A DNA stretch of 38,061 nt from Acidobacteriota bacterium (GCA_022567475.1 JADFGZ010000005.1:1-38061), one strand, 5' to 3'. Numbered from the stretch's first letter, positions 29,167 to 38,061 are shown. Notes: a model not told the origin generated them from the sequence alone. Program-made: numbers and translations.

Positions 29167-29847
29167 ATGAAGTCGCCTTCCCATCTCCAAATCACAATCC
29201 TGGTTGCCGAGGCTCAGCCCATCTACCGGCTGGGGCTCAAACGGCTGCTGGGGGTGGAAGAAGATTTTCGCGTGGTGGCCACGGTAGCCACCGGGCCGGC
29301 AGTCTCTGAAGCGGTCCGGAAATTCCGCCCGGACCTGCTTTTGCTGTGCTGGGAGCGTTCCACCCGCCATCCGTTTGACATCATCCGGGAAGTGAGGAAG
29401 ATTCATCCGCAGACCCGCGCCGTGCTGCTCAGCGAATCTACAACCGATGAAGGGATGATAGCGGCAATCCAGAATGGCGTGCGGGTCGTCCTGCCCAAAG
29501 AAGCGCCGCCGGAGACATTAATCTCCGCGCTGCACAAAGCTTACCGGGGCGAAACTTTCTTGGTGGGCCGTCCGCGCGCGCCAGGGGCGGACTCACTCCG
29601 CGCCGCACCGCCGCAGGAGGCGGAAGAAGGTTTGACGGCCCGTGAGTTGGAGATCATCAGCCTGATCGCCCAGGGGTTTCCCAATAAAGAGATCGCCGCG
29701 CACCTGTACCTCAGCGAGCAGACGATCAAAAACAAGCTGCGGATTGTCTTCGACAAGCTGGGCGTCAGCGACCGGCTGGAACTGGCGCTCTACGCCATCC
29801 ATCACCGCTTGTTTTCCCCACCCGATTCCGGCTCGGCCAGCAATTGA
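29167..29847 (+). CDS. LuxR/NarL-type regulator with degenerate receiver domain
   Basis: C-terminal LTARELEIISLIAQGFPNKEIAAHLYLSEQTIKNKLRIVFDKLGVSDR; receiver lacks canonical Asp. Confidence 0.85.
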   Translation: MKSPSHLQITILVAEAQPIYRLGLKRLLGVEEDFRVVATVATGPAVSEAVRKFRPDLLLLCWERSTRHPFDIIREVRKIHPQTRAVLLSESTTDEGMIAAIQNGVRVVLPKEAPPETLISALHKAYRGETFLVGRPRAPGADSLRAAPPQEAEEGLTARELEIISLIAQGFPNKEIAAHLYLSEQTIKNKLRIVFDKLGVSDRLELALYAIHHRLFSPPDSGSASN

Positions 29848-29867
29848 GCCGCAGAGAAAATCATCAG

Positions 29868-30031
29868 AGAGTGTTTCGCAGCCCTGCAAGGGCGGCAGAA
29901 TCTAGCCCAGGGCGTAAGAGTCTGTGTGATAACTACCCCCAGCGGCTAAAGCCGCAAGGAAGGGCAATTGATTTAACTCGACTTACGGCACGGTTAAAAC
30001 CGTGCCCTGACGCAAGGCCGGGGCTTCACGA
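29868..30031. repeat. Hairpin-rich dispersed repeat, right copy (inverted relative to 28199-28427)
   Basis: AGAGTGTTTC...CCGGGGCTTCACGA; contains GCGGCTAAAGCCGC and GGCACGGTTAAAACCGTGCC hairpins. Confidence 0.85.
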
Positions 30032-30041
30032 TGAAATTGCA

Positions 30042-30995
30042 CTAAGCCCTGGGATGAGTCTTGTCGTAGACTTCCATCAGTTGGCGGATGGAAATACGGG
30101 TGTACTTCTGGGTGCTGGAGAGGCTGCTGTGCCCCAGCAGCTCCTGGATGGCTCGCAGGTCGGCTCCCTCGCCCAGCAGATGCGTGGCAAAGGCGTGGCG
30201 CAAGGAGTGCGGGTGCAGCGTCGAGTCGCCGCGAAGCAGGATGGAGTACTTTTTTACGATGCGGAGCACGGAGCGCGTGGTGAGCCTGCCGCCGCGCGCG
30301 TTCACAAACAGCGCCTCGGTCTCGACGCCGTTTTTCTCAAGCAACTCCCGGCGCAGGGGGCTGTAGTCCTCCAGCGCCGCCAAAGCCCTGGAGCCAAATG
30401 GAACGATGCGCTCCTTCTTTCCCTTGCCCCGCACCAGCAGCATGGTCTCCGCCTGGTCCACTTGGTTCTGGTCCAAACCCGTCAACTCGCTCACACGCAA
30501 CCCGGAGCCGTAGAGAAACTCCAGGATCAGCCGGTCGCGCGCCACCAGCGCCGCCGCGCCGGGTTGGACGGATGCGGCGATTTTGCCCACGGCGTCAATG
30601 AGCTGGTTGGTCTCCTCCGCCGTCATGACGTCGGGAAGCGTCTGCGGCAGGCGCGGACTCGCCACCAGTTTGGCGGGGTTCTCCTTTGCCAGACCTTCCC
30701 GGCATGCGTACCGATAAAAGGAACGCAGAGCGGCCAGCTTGCGGGCAACGGTGGCCGGCTTCCGCCGCTGTGCGTACAGCTGTCCCAGGTATTCTCTGAT
30801 TTTTAGATAATGGACCGAAATCGAAGGACGCGATTTTCGGGAGGAGGGGACTCCCTCCGCGCCGGAAGATTTTACAGCGCGAAAAAACGCTTCCAGGTCG
30901 CTGCGATAGTTACGCAGCGTGTGGACGGAATAGTTGCGCTCGGCGCGCAGGTGTTCCAGGAATTGTTCGACGGCGGGATGCAGCGTCTGGCTCAT
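30042..30995 (-). CDS. xerC: Tyrosine recombinase XerC
   Basis: LYGSGLRVSELTGL; HPHSLRHAFATHLL; LGHSSLSSTQKYTRI. Confidence 0.92.
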   Translation of the reverse strand: MSQTLHPAVEQFLEHLRAERNYSVHTLRNYRSDLEAFFRAVKSSGAEGVPSSRKSRPSISVHYLKIREYLGQLYAQRRKPATVARKLAALRSFYRYACREGLAKENPAKLVASPRLPQTLPDVMTAEETNQLIDAVGKIAASVQPGAAALVARDRLILEFLYGSGLRVSELTGLDQNQVDQAETMLLVRGKGKKERIVPFGSRALAALEDYSPLRRELLEKNGVETEALFVNARGGRLTTRSVLRIVKKYSILLRGDSTLHPHSLRHAFATHLLGEGADLRAIQELLGHSSLSSTQKYTRISIRQLMEVYDKTHPRA

Positions 30996-31001
30996 CGTTT
31001 T

Positions 31002-31037
31002 ACGCAGAACAAACAGGTCACGCAGAACAAACAGGCA
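31002..31037. repeat. 18-bp tandem duplication ACGCAGAACAAACAGGTC/ACGCAGAACAAACAGGCA
   Basis: 16/18 identity; 6 nt upstream of the xerC start codon. Confidence 0.95.
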
Positions 31038-31171
31038 AGAATGCCTCCCCTATTTTATTCCAGAATCGCCCGGAGAAGGCCCCGATTGAGTCCGGCAGTG
31101 CAAATGAAGAGGTTCAAAAAAAGGTCCGCAAAAGTCACGCGTAGCTTTCCGGTATATCGGCATCGGCATTC

Positions 31172-32590
31172 TCATGCTGTCGTTGGTTGCAGCCCGGCAA
31201 ACCACTGCTCGAACTCCCGCAAGGCAAACTGGCACTGGCGGGCGCGGCGTTCCTTCTTGCCGAGCTTGGCAGAGTCTGCATCACTCAAAGGCGGCAGCAG
31301 GTCGAAGGCGATGTTGGCAGGTTGATAGCCGCGCGGATTGGCGCGGGTGATGTAATGGCAGAGGGAACCAAAAGCAGTGGCGCGGGGCGGAGCCGCGAGA
31401 GCTTCTTCCGCCAGCGCCAGCCGGGCCGCGTGGATGCCGGCCATCAGGCCGGTGGCGATTGATTCCACGTAACCCTCGACGCCCGATAACTGCCCGGCGA
31501 AAAAAATCCTGGGCTGCGCGCGCAACTGGAGCGTGGGAGCCAGCAGCGCCGGGGCGTTGATGTAGGTGTTGCGATGCATCTGGCCGTAGCGTATGAACTC
31601 GGCGGCCTCCAGGCCCGGGATCATCCGCAGGATGCGCTTCTGTTCGCCGAACTTCAGATGATTCTGGAAGCCCACCAGGTTGTAGCTGTCGGCGCGGAGG
31701 TTTTCCCGCCGCAGTTGCACGGCGGCGTACGGCATCCTGCCCGTGCGGGGGTCGCGCAGGCCCACGGGCTTCATCGGGCCGAACCGCAGCGTGTCCGGGC
31801 CGCGACGGGCCAGCTCCTCAATCGGCAGGCAGCTTTCAAAGTAATTCAAGTCCTCAAACTCGTGCGCCGCCACCGACTCAGCCGAGAGCAACGCCTCGTA
31901 AAAAAGCTGGTACTCTGGCTTGCTCATCGGGCAGTTCAGGTAGTCACCTTCTCCAGCTTGATCTCCATTCTGCCCGGCGGAGTTGTTGCCGCTGCCGGGG
32001 GAGTCCGTTGCGCGGAGTCCTTTGCCGTAGCGCGAGGCGGCGAACACCTTGGTCGAATCAATGGTGTCAGCCTCCACGATAGGGCTGATGGAGTCATAGA
32101 AGAACAGGCGCTCGCTGCCGGTCAACTGCTGGATGGAGTCCGCCAGGGCGTCGGAGGTCAGCGGCCCGGTGGCCACAATCACGACCGACTCGCCGGGAAT
32201 GGCGCGGGCCTCTTCTCTGCGAATTTCGATCAGCGGCTCTGCCTCAATGGCCGCCGTGACGCCTGCGGCGAACCGTTCGCGGTCGACCGCCAGCGCCTGA
32301 CCGGCCGGGACGGAGCAGTTCCTGGCAACCTCCAGCAACAGGGAGCCTGCCCGCCGCAGTTCTTCTTTCAGCAGCCAGGGGGCGGAGCCTTCGCGGTCGC
32401 TTTTCAGGGAGTTGCTGCAGACCAGCTCGCCAAGCTGGCCGGTCGTGTGGGCCGGGGTCGGGACCGACGGGCGCATCTCATAAAGCTCCACCGGCACCCC
32501 GCGGCGCGCTGCCTGCCAGGCCGCCTCGGAGCCCGCCAGCCCTCCTCCCAAAACTATGATCCGCTTCTTGTTGCCCCATGCTGAATTCAT
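31172..32590 (-). CDS. trmFO: Methylenetetrahydrofolate-tRNA-(uracil-5-)-methyltransferase TrmFO
   Basis: VLGGGLAGSEAAWQAARRGVPVELYEMRP; LVCSNSLKSD; YLNCPMSKPEY; start at ATG 32590. Confidence 0.95.
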   Translation of the reverse strand: MNSAWGNKKRIIVLGGGLAGSEAAWQAARRGVPVELYEMRPSVPTPAHTTGQLGELVCSNSLKSDREGSAPWLLKEELRRAGSLLLEVARNCSVPAGQALAVDRERFAAGVTAAIEAEPLIEIRREEARAIPGESVVIVATGPLTSDALADSIQQLTGSERLFFYDSISPIVEADTIDSTKVFAASRYGKGLRATDSPGSGNNSAGQNGDQAGEGDYLNCPMSKPEYQLFYEALLSAESVAAHEFEDLNYFESCLPIEELARRGPDTLRFGPMKPVGLRDPRTGRMPYAAVQLRRENLRADSYNLVGFQNHLKFGEQKRILRMIPGLEAAEFIRYGQMHRNTYINAPALLAPTLQLRAQPRIFFAGQLSGVEGYVESIATGLMAGIHAARLALAEEALAAPPRATAFGSLCHYITRANPRGYQPANIAFDLLPPLSDADSAKLGKKERRARQCQFALREFEQWFAGLQPTTA

Positions 32591-32645
32591 TCTAGCAAAC
32601 AGTAATGGCAGGCAAGAGTTTCTGTCGCTGCCGGGTGTAATATTC

Positions 32646-33464
32646 CTAGCCGCGCTGCTTTCCAAGCAGATAAGCATCTTGAGTGCCATACATCACGCCG
32701 GCACACAGCCGGAATCCAATGGAGCTGAAGAGTTCCAACAGAAACGACTCTTCATAAGCGACTGCATTTTCCGAACAAAGATCGCTGCTGGAAGCAAAAT
32801 GGTCATGATAGAAAGGGAATTTGAGCGGATGTCTTCCCGTGCCGTGGATTGCCTCTTGACGCGAACGATAGGTGAAAAAGGATGCGTAGATTCTCCCGTC
32901 TGTATCCAGCAAACGAAACATCTCCAACAGATAATGTCGCAGGTCTTCTTCCAAAAGATGCGTGAAAACCGAGGTCAAAATAATCAGATCAAACGACCGG
33001 TCTGGATGGGGGAAGCGGAAATCCCTAGCCGGGTATTTCCCCGCAGGGTTGTAGGAGCGATTGCGAAGATCAGCGTGGTAAAACTGAAAAAGGTCGTTTT
33101 TCGAGCTGATGCGCCGGTGACACCAGTGAACAGATTTCCGGTCAATATCCATCCCCACGTATCGCACGTTTAATTTGCGAAGATTGGGATCGGTGGAGAA
33201 GGCAAAAGCCAACCGCCCACAACCGCACCCGACATCCAGAATCCTGCAGTTTTGTCTGAATAAATCAAGCCGCTGAAATTCATTCAGAAACCAGGGGCCA
33301 ACCTCTTTGAAACCTTTTGCCCCTCCCACGAGGTTCCGGAGCGAATAAGGCGGCAGATCACCTTGCCTCGTCGCGAGCCGATAGAAAAAGTCGAATTTAT
33401 CTGTAATGGCTTCGTGAAAGAAACGATAGTAAACGTAACTTTTCTCCCGCTTCCAAAAGCTCAT
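32646..33464 (-). CDS. Class I SAM-dependent methyltransferase
   Basis: RILDVGCGCGRLAFAF; FDLIILTSVFTHLLEEDLRHYLLEMFRLLDTDGRIYASFF. Confidence 0.85.
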   Translation of the reverse strand: MSFWKREKSYVYYRFFHEAITDKFDFFYRLATRQGDLPPYSLRNLVGGAKGFKEVGPWFLNEFQRLDLFRQNCRILDVGCGCGRLAFAFSTDPNLRKLNVRYVGMDIDRKSVHWCHRRISSKNDLFQFYHADLRNRSYNPAGKYPARDFRFPHPDRSFDLIILTSVFTHLLEEDLRHYLLEMFRLLDTDGRIYASFFTYRSRQEAIHGTGRHPLKFPFYHDHFASSSDLCSENAVAYEESFLLELFSSIGFRLCAGVMYGTQDAYLLGKQRG

Positions 33465-33930
33465 CTATGAAGCCGCTCCAAACAATCAAGCATTCAGCGA
33501 TGTTGTAACCCGGAACGCCACCCTCAAAAGTGCTGAAAGCCCCGCGTCGGCAGAGGGTGTGCTTTTTCTCCCCGTACCAGCAATAGTTTGCGGCCGGAGA
33601 GTATCTGCCCGATGCGGGTGAGCCGCACGCCGGCTAAACTTCCGGGAAGCCGGCGCGACTGCCGGGCGGGAACCGTAAATAACAGCTCTAAATCTTCGCC
33701 GCCGTGCAGTGCGCAATCCATTGATGTCCGGGAAGAGCGGGGAATCGATGCTTCTATAATGCTCGCACCCACCCGGCTTTCCTCACACAAGCGCGCCAAG
33801 TCGATGGAGAGGCCGTCGCTCAGGTCGATCATGGCGGAGGCCAGCTTTCGCTCGCGCAGGTATTGCCCGGCGCGCAGGCGCGGCTGAGGATAATAGAATG
33901 CTTCGAGGTCCGCCTTGTGGCTTGTCCTTA

Positions 33931-33960
33931 TTTTTACTGTCCTGCTTTTTGCTTTCCTGC
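33931..33960. repeat. 15-bp tandem duplication TTTTTACTGTCCTGC/TTTTTGCTTTCCTGC
   Basis: 13/15 identity; sits at the thiL frameshift. Confidence 0.85.
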
Positions 33961-34489
33961 AAGGCGCGTAAGCCGCTGGCCGCCATCCCGAGCTTGCCGG
34001 TCACCCAGATTTCATCTCCGGGGCGGGCGCCGCTGCGCAGGATGGCGCGGTGGCGCGGCGTCTCCCCCACCACCATGATGTCGGCGACAATCGCATGGGG
34101 TGACGCGCCGGTATCCCCGCCGGCCAGGATCACTTTCGCCGCTGCTGCGAGGCGAAAAAAGCCGCGCCAAAAACCGTCCAGCCAGCCTGAGGGCAATCGC
34201 CGAGGCAGCCCCAAGGAGAGAAAGGCATACCGGGGCACGCCACCCATGGCGGCAATGTCGCTCAGCCCGCGGGCCAGCACCTTGTAGCCCACTGCTTCCG
34301 CCGCCTGCCATTGCCGCCGGAAGTGAACGCCTTCCAGAAACAGGTCGGTGGTAATCAGGAGGTCCTTTTGGCGGGAGGCGGCGATAACGGCGCAATCCTC
34401 CCCGATGCCACGGCGCAGCGCGGAGGATTTCCCTAGACGGGCGGCGTGTTGCGCTGCCCGCCGCCGCAGAAGGTTTACGAATTGTCTTT

Positions 34490-34537
34490 CACTGATACGT
34501 TCACTGATACGTTCAGTGACACGGGCAGTGACACGGG
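34490..34537. repeat. 12-bp repeat x4: CACTGATACGTT x2 + CAGTGACACGGG x2
   Basis: Encodes the thiL N-terminus ...(ARVT)(ARVT)(ERIS)(ERIS)... on the minus strand. Confidence 0.95.
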
Positions 34538-34609
34538 CACTTTTCACTGGCAACTGCCTGCTGATGCTTGGGTGACGACTCTGCGCGGAGCACGGCTGAC
34601 CAAGATAAG

Positions 34610-34644
34610 TTCCAAGATGGGTTCCAAAACGGGTTAAAGACGGG
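34610..34644. repeat. 12-bp degenerate tandem repeat TTCCAAGATGGG/TTCCAAAACGGG/TTAAAGACGGG
   Basis: Read directly; between thiL and the next gene. Confidence 0.75.
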
Positions 34645-35682
34645 CTACGGAGAGCTTGCCGGGGAAGCGTTCGGCTCCAGGAAGCTCAAAACGCTCTCAT
34701 CCCACTCCCACCGCAAAAAGACTGACTCCTGCCGATGCTCGACCGATATCCCTGCCAGCAATGACGAGAAATTTTTCTCCGGCGTTTCGGATTCGCCGGA
34801 GGGTAAAAATCTGAGCAGCGCCAGGATTCCTTGGACCGAATTGGCAATTCGCTCGGCGGAAGCGGCGCTGTCGCATTGAGCTTCCAACTGAAAGCGAAGC
34901 TGCGCAGGGCTATTTTCTGACGGCGGATAAACCGGATCAACCGGATAAACCGATAGATAAAGCGTCTTGCTTCCTTCGAGGAACCTCCCTCCCAACTCGA
35001 ACGACCCCAGCGGCGGCGGCTCTCCATCCGCATTCAGCAACTTTTCCAGCCTCCCGACCGCCCAAACGCTGCTCCCGGCCGGTATGTGGTCCAGATCATG
35101 GGCCTCCTCAATCTCGGCGGCGGCGGAAGCGGCTATGTCTCCTGCATGCCTTTGCAAAACCTGCCGGATGGAATCCATGTCTCCTCCGACAGAAAACCCA
35201 ACCAAGTCATGATCGAGCAAGACAAGACGAAAGGGCCGCGACTGCCCGAAGGTAAACACGGTTTGTCCCATCTCTTTTGTTGTAACGGCGCCCAGCGACT
35301 CGATGTAAGCGGTGATTTGGGGACGGTCCAAAGCGACCTGTGCCGCGCCCACCCAGTCCGGTCCCGATTTTGCCAAAGCCAGCCGCTTCAGGTCCCGTCC
35401 ATAACTGAATCCGGTGGCGCGCACAAAGTCCTCGTACTCTTGTTCGCGAGGAATCCGGGGCGCTTGGGTCAGTAGTTTTCTGACAACCGGGCTTGCCTGG
35501 AGTGATACCAGATCGGCCATCGCGTATAGGTCCGACCCTGCGGGCAAGAGCCGCAGCAGAGCCAGACGCAGGTCCAGGTCCGGGCGTGCGGGCCTGCTGC
35601 CGGGAACCAAAAACAGCACCGTTGCCGCGGCAGCCAGCAACCCAGCCAGCAAACCAAAAAGCCATATCTTCTTATTTTTCAA
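34645..35682 (-). CDS. Hypothetical protein with N-terminal membrane anchor or signal
   Basis: TTG start, MKNKKIWLFGLLAGLLAAAATVLFLVPGS; long ORF. Confidence 0.7.
   Translation of the reverse strand: MKNKKIWLFGLLAGLLAAAATVLFLVPGSRPARPDLDLRLALLRLLPAGSDLYAMADLVSLQASPVVRKLLTQAPRIPREQEYEDFVRATGFSYGRDLKRLALAKSGPDWVGAAQVALDRPQITAYIESLGAVTTKEMGQTVFTFGQSRPFRLVLLDHDLVGFSVGGDMDSIRQVLQRHAGDIAASAAAEIEEAHDLDHIPAGSSVWAVGRLEKLLNADGEPPPLGSFELGGRFLEGSKTLYLSVYPVDPVYPPSENSPAQLRFQLEAQCDSAASAERIANSVQGILALLRFLPSGESETPEKNFSSLLAGISVEHRQESVFLRWEWDESVLSFLEPNASPASSP
34925..34951. repeat. 9-bp tandem repeat GGATAAACC/GGATCAACC/GGATAAACC encoding (VYP)(VDP)(VYP)
   Basis: Read directly, in-frame. Confidence 0.85.
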
Positions 35683-35745
35683 GCTGCTTTGCCCCTTTTT
35701 CGTGCTGCTTTATCCGTCTTCCGTTCTGCTTTGCCTTGGAAAATC
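35683..35745. repeat. 21-bp degenerate tandem repeat x3 (GCTGCTTTGCCCCTTTTTCGT ...)
   Basis: Directly abuts the TTG start of ORF 34645..35682. Confidence 0.75.
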
Positions 35746-35905
35746 ACAGATCCCCGGACAATTCATAGCTTTCGGTTATCGCCCCCGGCTGCTATAATAA
35801 TCGAAGTGGAGAGCGCTGGGCCGTAAATGTCAAAATATTCAGTGATAACTCGTCTTTCCTTTCTGGTAATATTAGAAGTTAAGAAGGGTGGGATGATTCT
35901 TTCGA

Positions 35906-35934
35906 TTGCTGATAGTTCTGTTTTGTGATATTTT
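35906..35934 (+). promoter_or_regulatory. Candidate sigma70-type promoter TTGCTG-N17-TATTTT upstream of the tRNA cluster
   Basis: Spacing and position before tRNA-Thr; AT-rich context. Confidence 0.45.
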
Positions 35935-35950
35935 ATAGGTTTTTGAGAAG

Positions 35951-36026
35951 GCTGGCGTAGCTCAGTTGGCAGAGCATCTGATTTGTAATCAGAGGGTCAG
36001 GGGTTCAAATCCCTTCGCCAGCTCCA
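35951..36026 (+). tRNA. tRNA-Thr (anticodon TGT)
   Basis: Cloverleaf: GCTGGCG/CGCCAGC acceptor, loop TTTGTAA, GGTTCAAAT T arm, CCA encoded. Confidence 0.96.
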
Positions 36027-36126
36027 GTTGATTGGTGCCGCCGGGCAGGCGTTGCGCCTGGAGTGTCTCCTTCTCGACCGGAAGGCGCAGCAGGGGTGTC
36101 GGCGCGCCCTTGAGTGATACCGATGA

Positions 36127-36202
<76 letters not shown>

Positions 36203-36216
36203 GAAGTTTGGTGTCT

Positions 36217-36291
36217 GCGGGAGTAACTCAGTGGTAGAGTCACAGCCTTCCAAGCTGTTGGTCGCGGGTTCGATCCCCGTCTCCCGCTCCA
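36217..36291 (+). tRNA. tRNA-Gly (anticodon TCC)
   Basis: GCGGGAG/CTCCCGC acceptor, loop CTTCCAA, CCA encoded. Confidence 0.96.
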
Positions 36292-36492
36292 AGACCGATT
36301 TAGTTTTAAGAAAGGCTCTTTGCACGGCCAGGGGGGAGGCTGGGCCGTCTGGGAAGCCTGGCTGGCAGCGTAGCGAAAAGGATTTTTTGCTTTACCCGCG
36401 GGAATGATTCAATAGCGCCCCGGAAGAGCCGCGACGAACTGCAAGGACAGCTTGACCTGGGTGACATCAATATCCAATGGTTCGCATTGAGG

Positions 36493-36581
36493 GGACAGGT
36501 GGCCGAGTGGTTAATGGCAGCAGACTGTAAATCTGCCGCTCCTTGCGAGCTACGGAGGTTCGAATCCTCCCCTGTCCACCA
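36493..36581 (+). tRNA. tRNA-Tyr (anticodon GTA), long variable arm
   Basis: GGACAGG/CCTGTCC acceptor, loop CTGTAAA, class II variable arm, CCA encoded. Confidence 0.95.
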
Positions 36582-36647
36582 GCTTCTCATCTGAATGCCA
36601 GCACGGTGTCTTCTTCGCCTAACATAAGGGCCTGCGCTGTGGACTCT

Positions 36648-37118
36648 ATGGAAGTCAACGTAGACATAATCAATATCCCCGGGAATACCGCAGACTGGAA
36701 ATGGGCGCTGCAAGTTCCAACGAGAGACTTGCCTCGTTTGACTCAGGAGCAAAAAGCCACTGCCAAGGATTTCGGGATTTCCGAGGAGGAATATGCGCGC
36801 AGCGTAATAGCTCGGCAATATTCTGAAGCTCGCTACCGGCGATATGCAGAACACTTTGGGGATCTCTTGGAAAAAGCAGCTAAGTCACACGGCATAGAGT
36901 CGGTGAAAGTCATCTATGACGGGTGGGAGGATAAGTTTCATTGCAGATTGAAAATAAATAAGACCGAGTTGCCTCTGGACTTTGATGCGAACATTATCAC
37001 CGAACCCTTGGATCGGGGAGACAAGAGCGCCTTGTTGCAGGCCCAACGGGATTTGAAGCGCGCTGTGGAGTGGATCAGCCAGGAGCTTTCCAAGAAGCGC
37101 AAGGTATCGTCTCGCTGA
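36648..37118 (+). CDS. Hypothetical protein between tRNA-Tyr and tuf
   Basis: Internal ATG of ORF 36543..37118 (the track start overlaps tRNA-Tyr); MEVNVDIINIPGNTADWKW... Confidence 0.6.
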   Translation: MEVNVDIINIPGNTADWKWALQVPTRDLPRLTQEQKATAKDFGISEEEYARSVIARQYSEARYRRYAEHFGDLLEKAAKSHGIESVKVIYDGWEDKFHCRLKINKTELPLDFDANIITEPLDRGDKSALLQAQRDLKRAVEWISQELSKKRKVSSR

Positions 37119-37417
37119 AAGAAGTCCATCATGCCACGACGGATTACGCTTCATCTATCGAAGAGCGGGTCGCAGGTGTTGAGGCGCGGCATCTTGAAAT
37201 TGACTTTGCCTTCAAGCAGCATATCAGGAACCCTGCTTTCTTATGATGCCGAAGGAATCTGGTTTCAGGATGACAGGCTGTTGAGGGAAAATCGGATGGT
37301 TCTGGTGAAGTGGAACTTCATTGATGCAATTCTTTCTGATATTCCAGAACGGGAGCCAGTTTCAAGACGCGAGGCGGGCTTTGTAGCTCGTGTCGAAAAT
37401 AGGGAGCAGCAAAAGCG

Positions 37418-38061
<644 letters not shown>

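Larger units (their letters stand above)
33524..34553 (-). pseudogene. thiL: Thiamine-monophosphate kinase ThiL, split by a 1-nt frameshift at about 33930-33960
   Basis: Frame A: GEDCAVI...DLFLEGVHF...ARGLSDIAAMGG...LAGGDT; frame B: YYPQPRLRAGQYLRERKLASAMIDLSDGLSIDLARL...GGEDLELLFTVP; 1030 nt - 1 = 343 codons. Confidence 0.8.

Noticed and set aside
28199-30031. Composite transposon
   Set aside because: No transposase ORF in either repeat and no obvious target-site duplication at the outer ends; kept only as inverted repeats.
31574-32584. 336-aa plus-strand ORF
   Set aside because: Antisense to trmFO.
34490-34537. CRISPR-like array
   Set aside because: Units are 12 bp and directly adjacent with no spacers; no cas genes in the window.
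36306-36854. Minus-strand ORF across tRNA-Tyr
   Set aside because: Runs antisense through a confident tRNA gene.

Overview
This 38 kb high-GC bacterial window looks chromosomal and mostly housekeeping. Acidobacteriota-like ancestry is only my inference from protein style and repeat style. Gene content in order: NicO/UreH-type metal permease; PhoD-like phosphatase (-); uvrC (-); CNNM/CBS HlyC-type protein; a PilS/PilR- or NtrB/NtrC-like two-component pair; DAACS symporter (-); CaCA antiporter; M16 peptidase pair (-; the catalytic member is split by a 1-nt frameshift); small membrane protein; orphan NuoF-like protein with a thioredoxin-like [2Fe-2S] protein (-); phosphofructokinase with PPi-type motifs (-); GldA/GldF/GldG/DUF4340-like ABC operon; leuC; leuD; F420/nitroreductase-like protein; aldo/keto reductase; PilZ protein and LuxR-type regulator between two inverted hairpin-rich repeats; xerC and trmFO (-); methyltransferase (-); thiL (-; also split by a 1-nt frameshift); anchored hypothetical protein (-); tRNA-Thr/Thr/Gly/Tyr; two uncharacterised ORFs; and the 5' part of tuf, cut by the window end. 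The most unusual signal is not a gene. There is a recurrent pattern of short tandem duplications (9-21 bp units, 2-4 copies), many lying directly against start codons or inside N-terminal codons, and two coincide with the frameshifts. There are also several degenerate 7-bp-period arrays at gene boundaries, and a 49/51-identical inverted repeat pair flanking the PilZ/regulator cassette. No CRISPR array, transposase or rRNA was seen.
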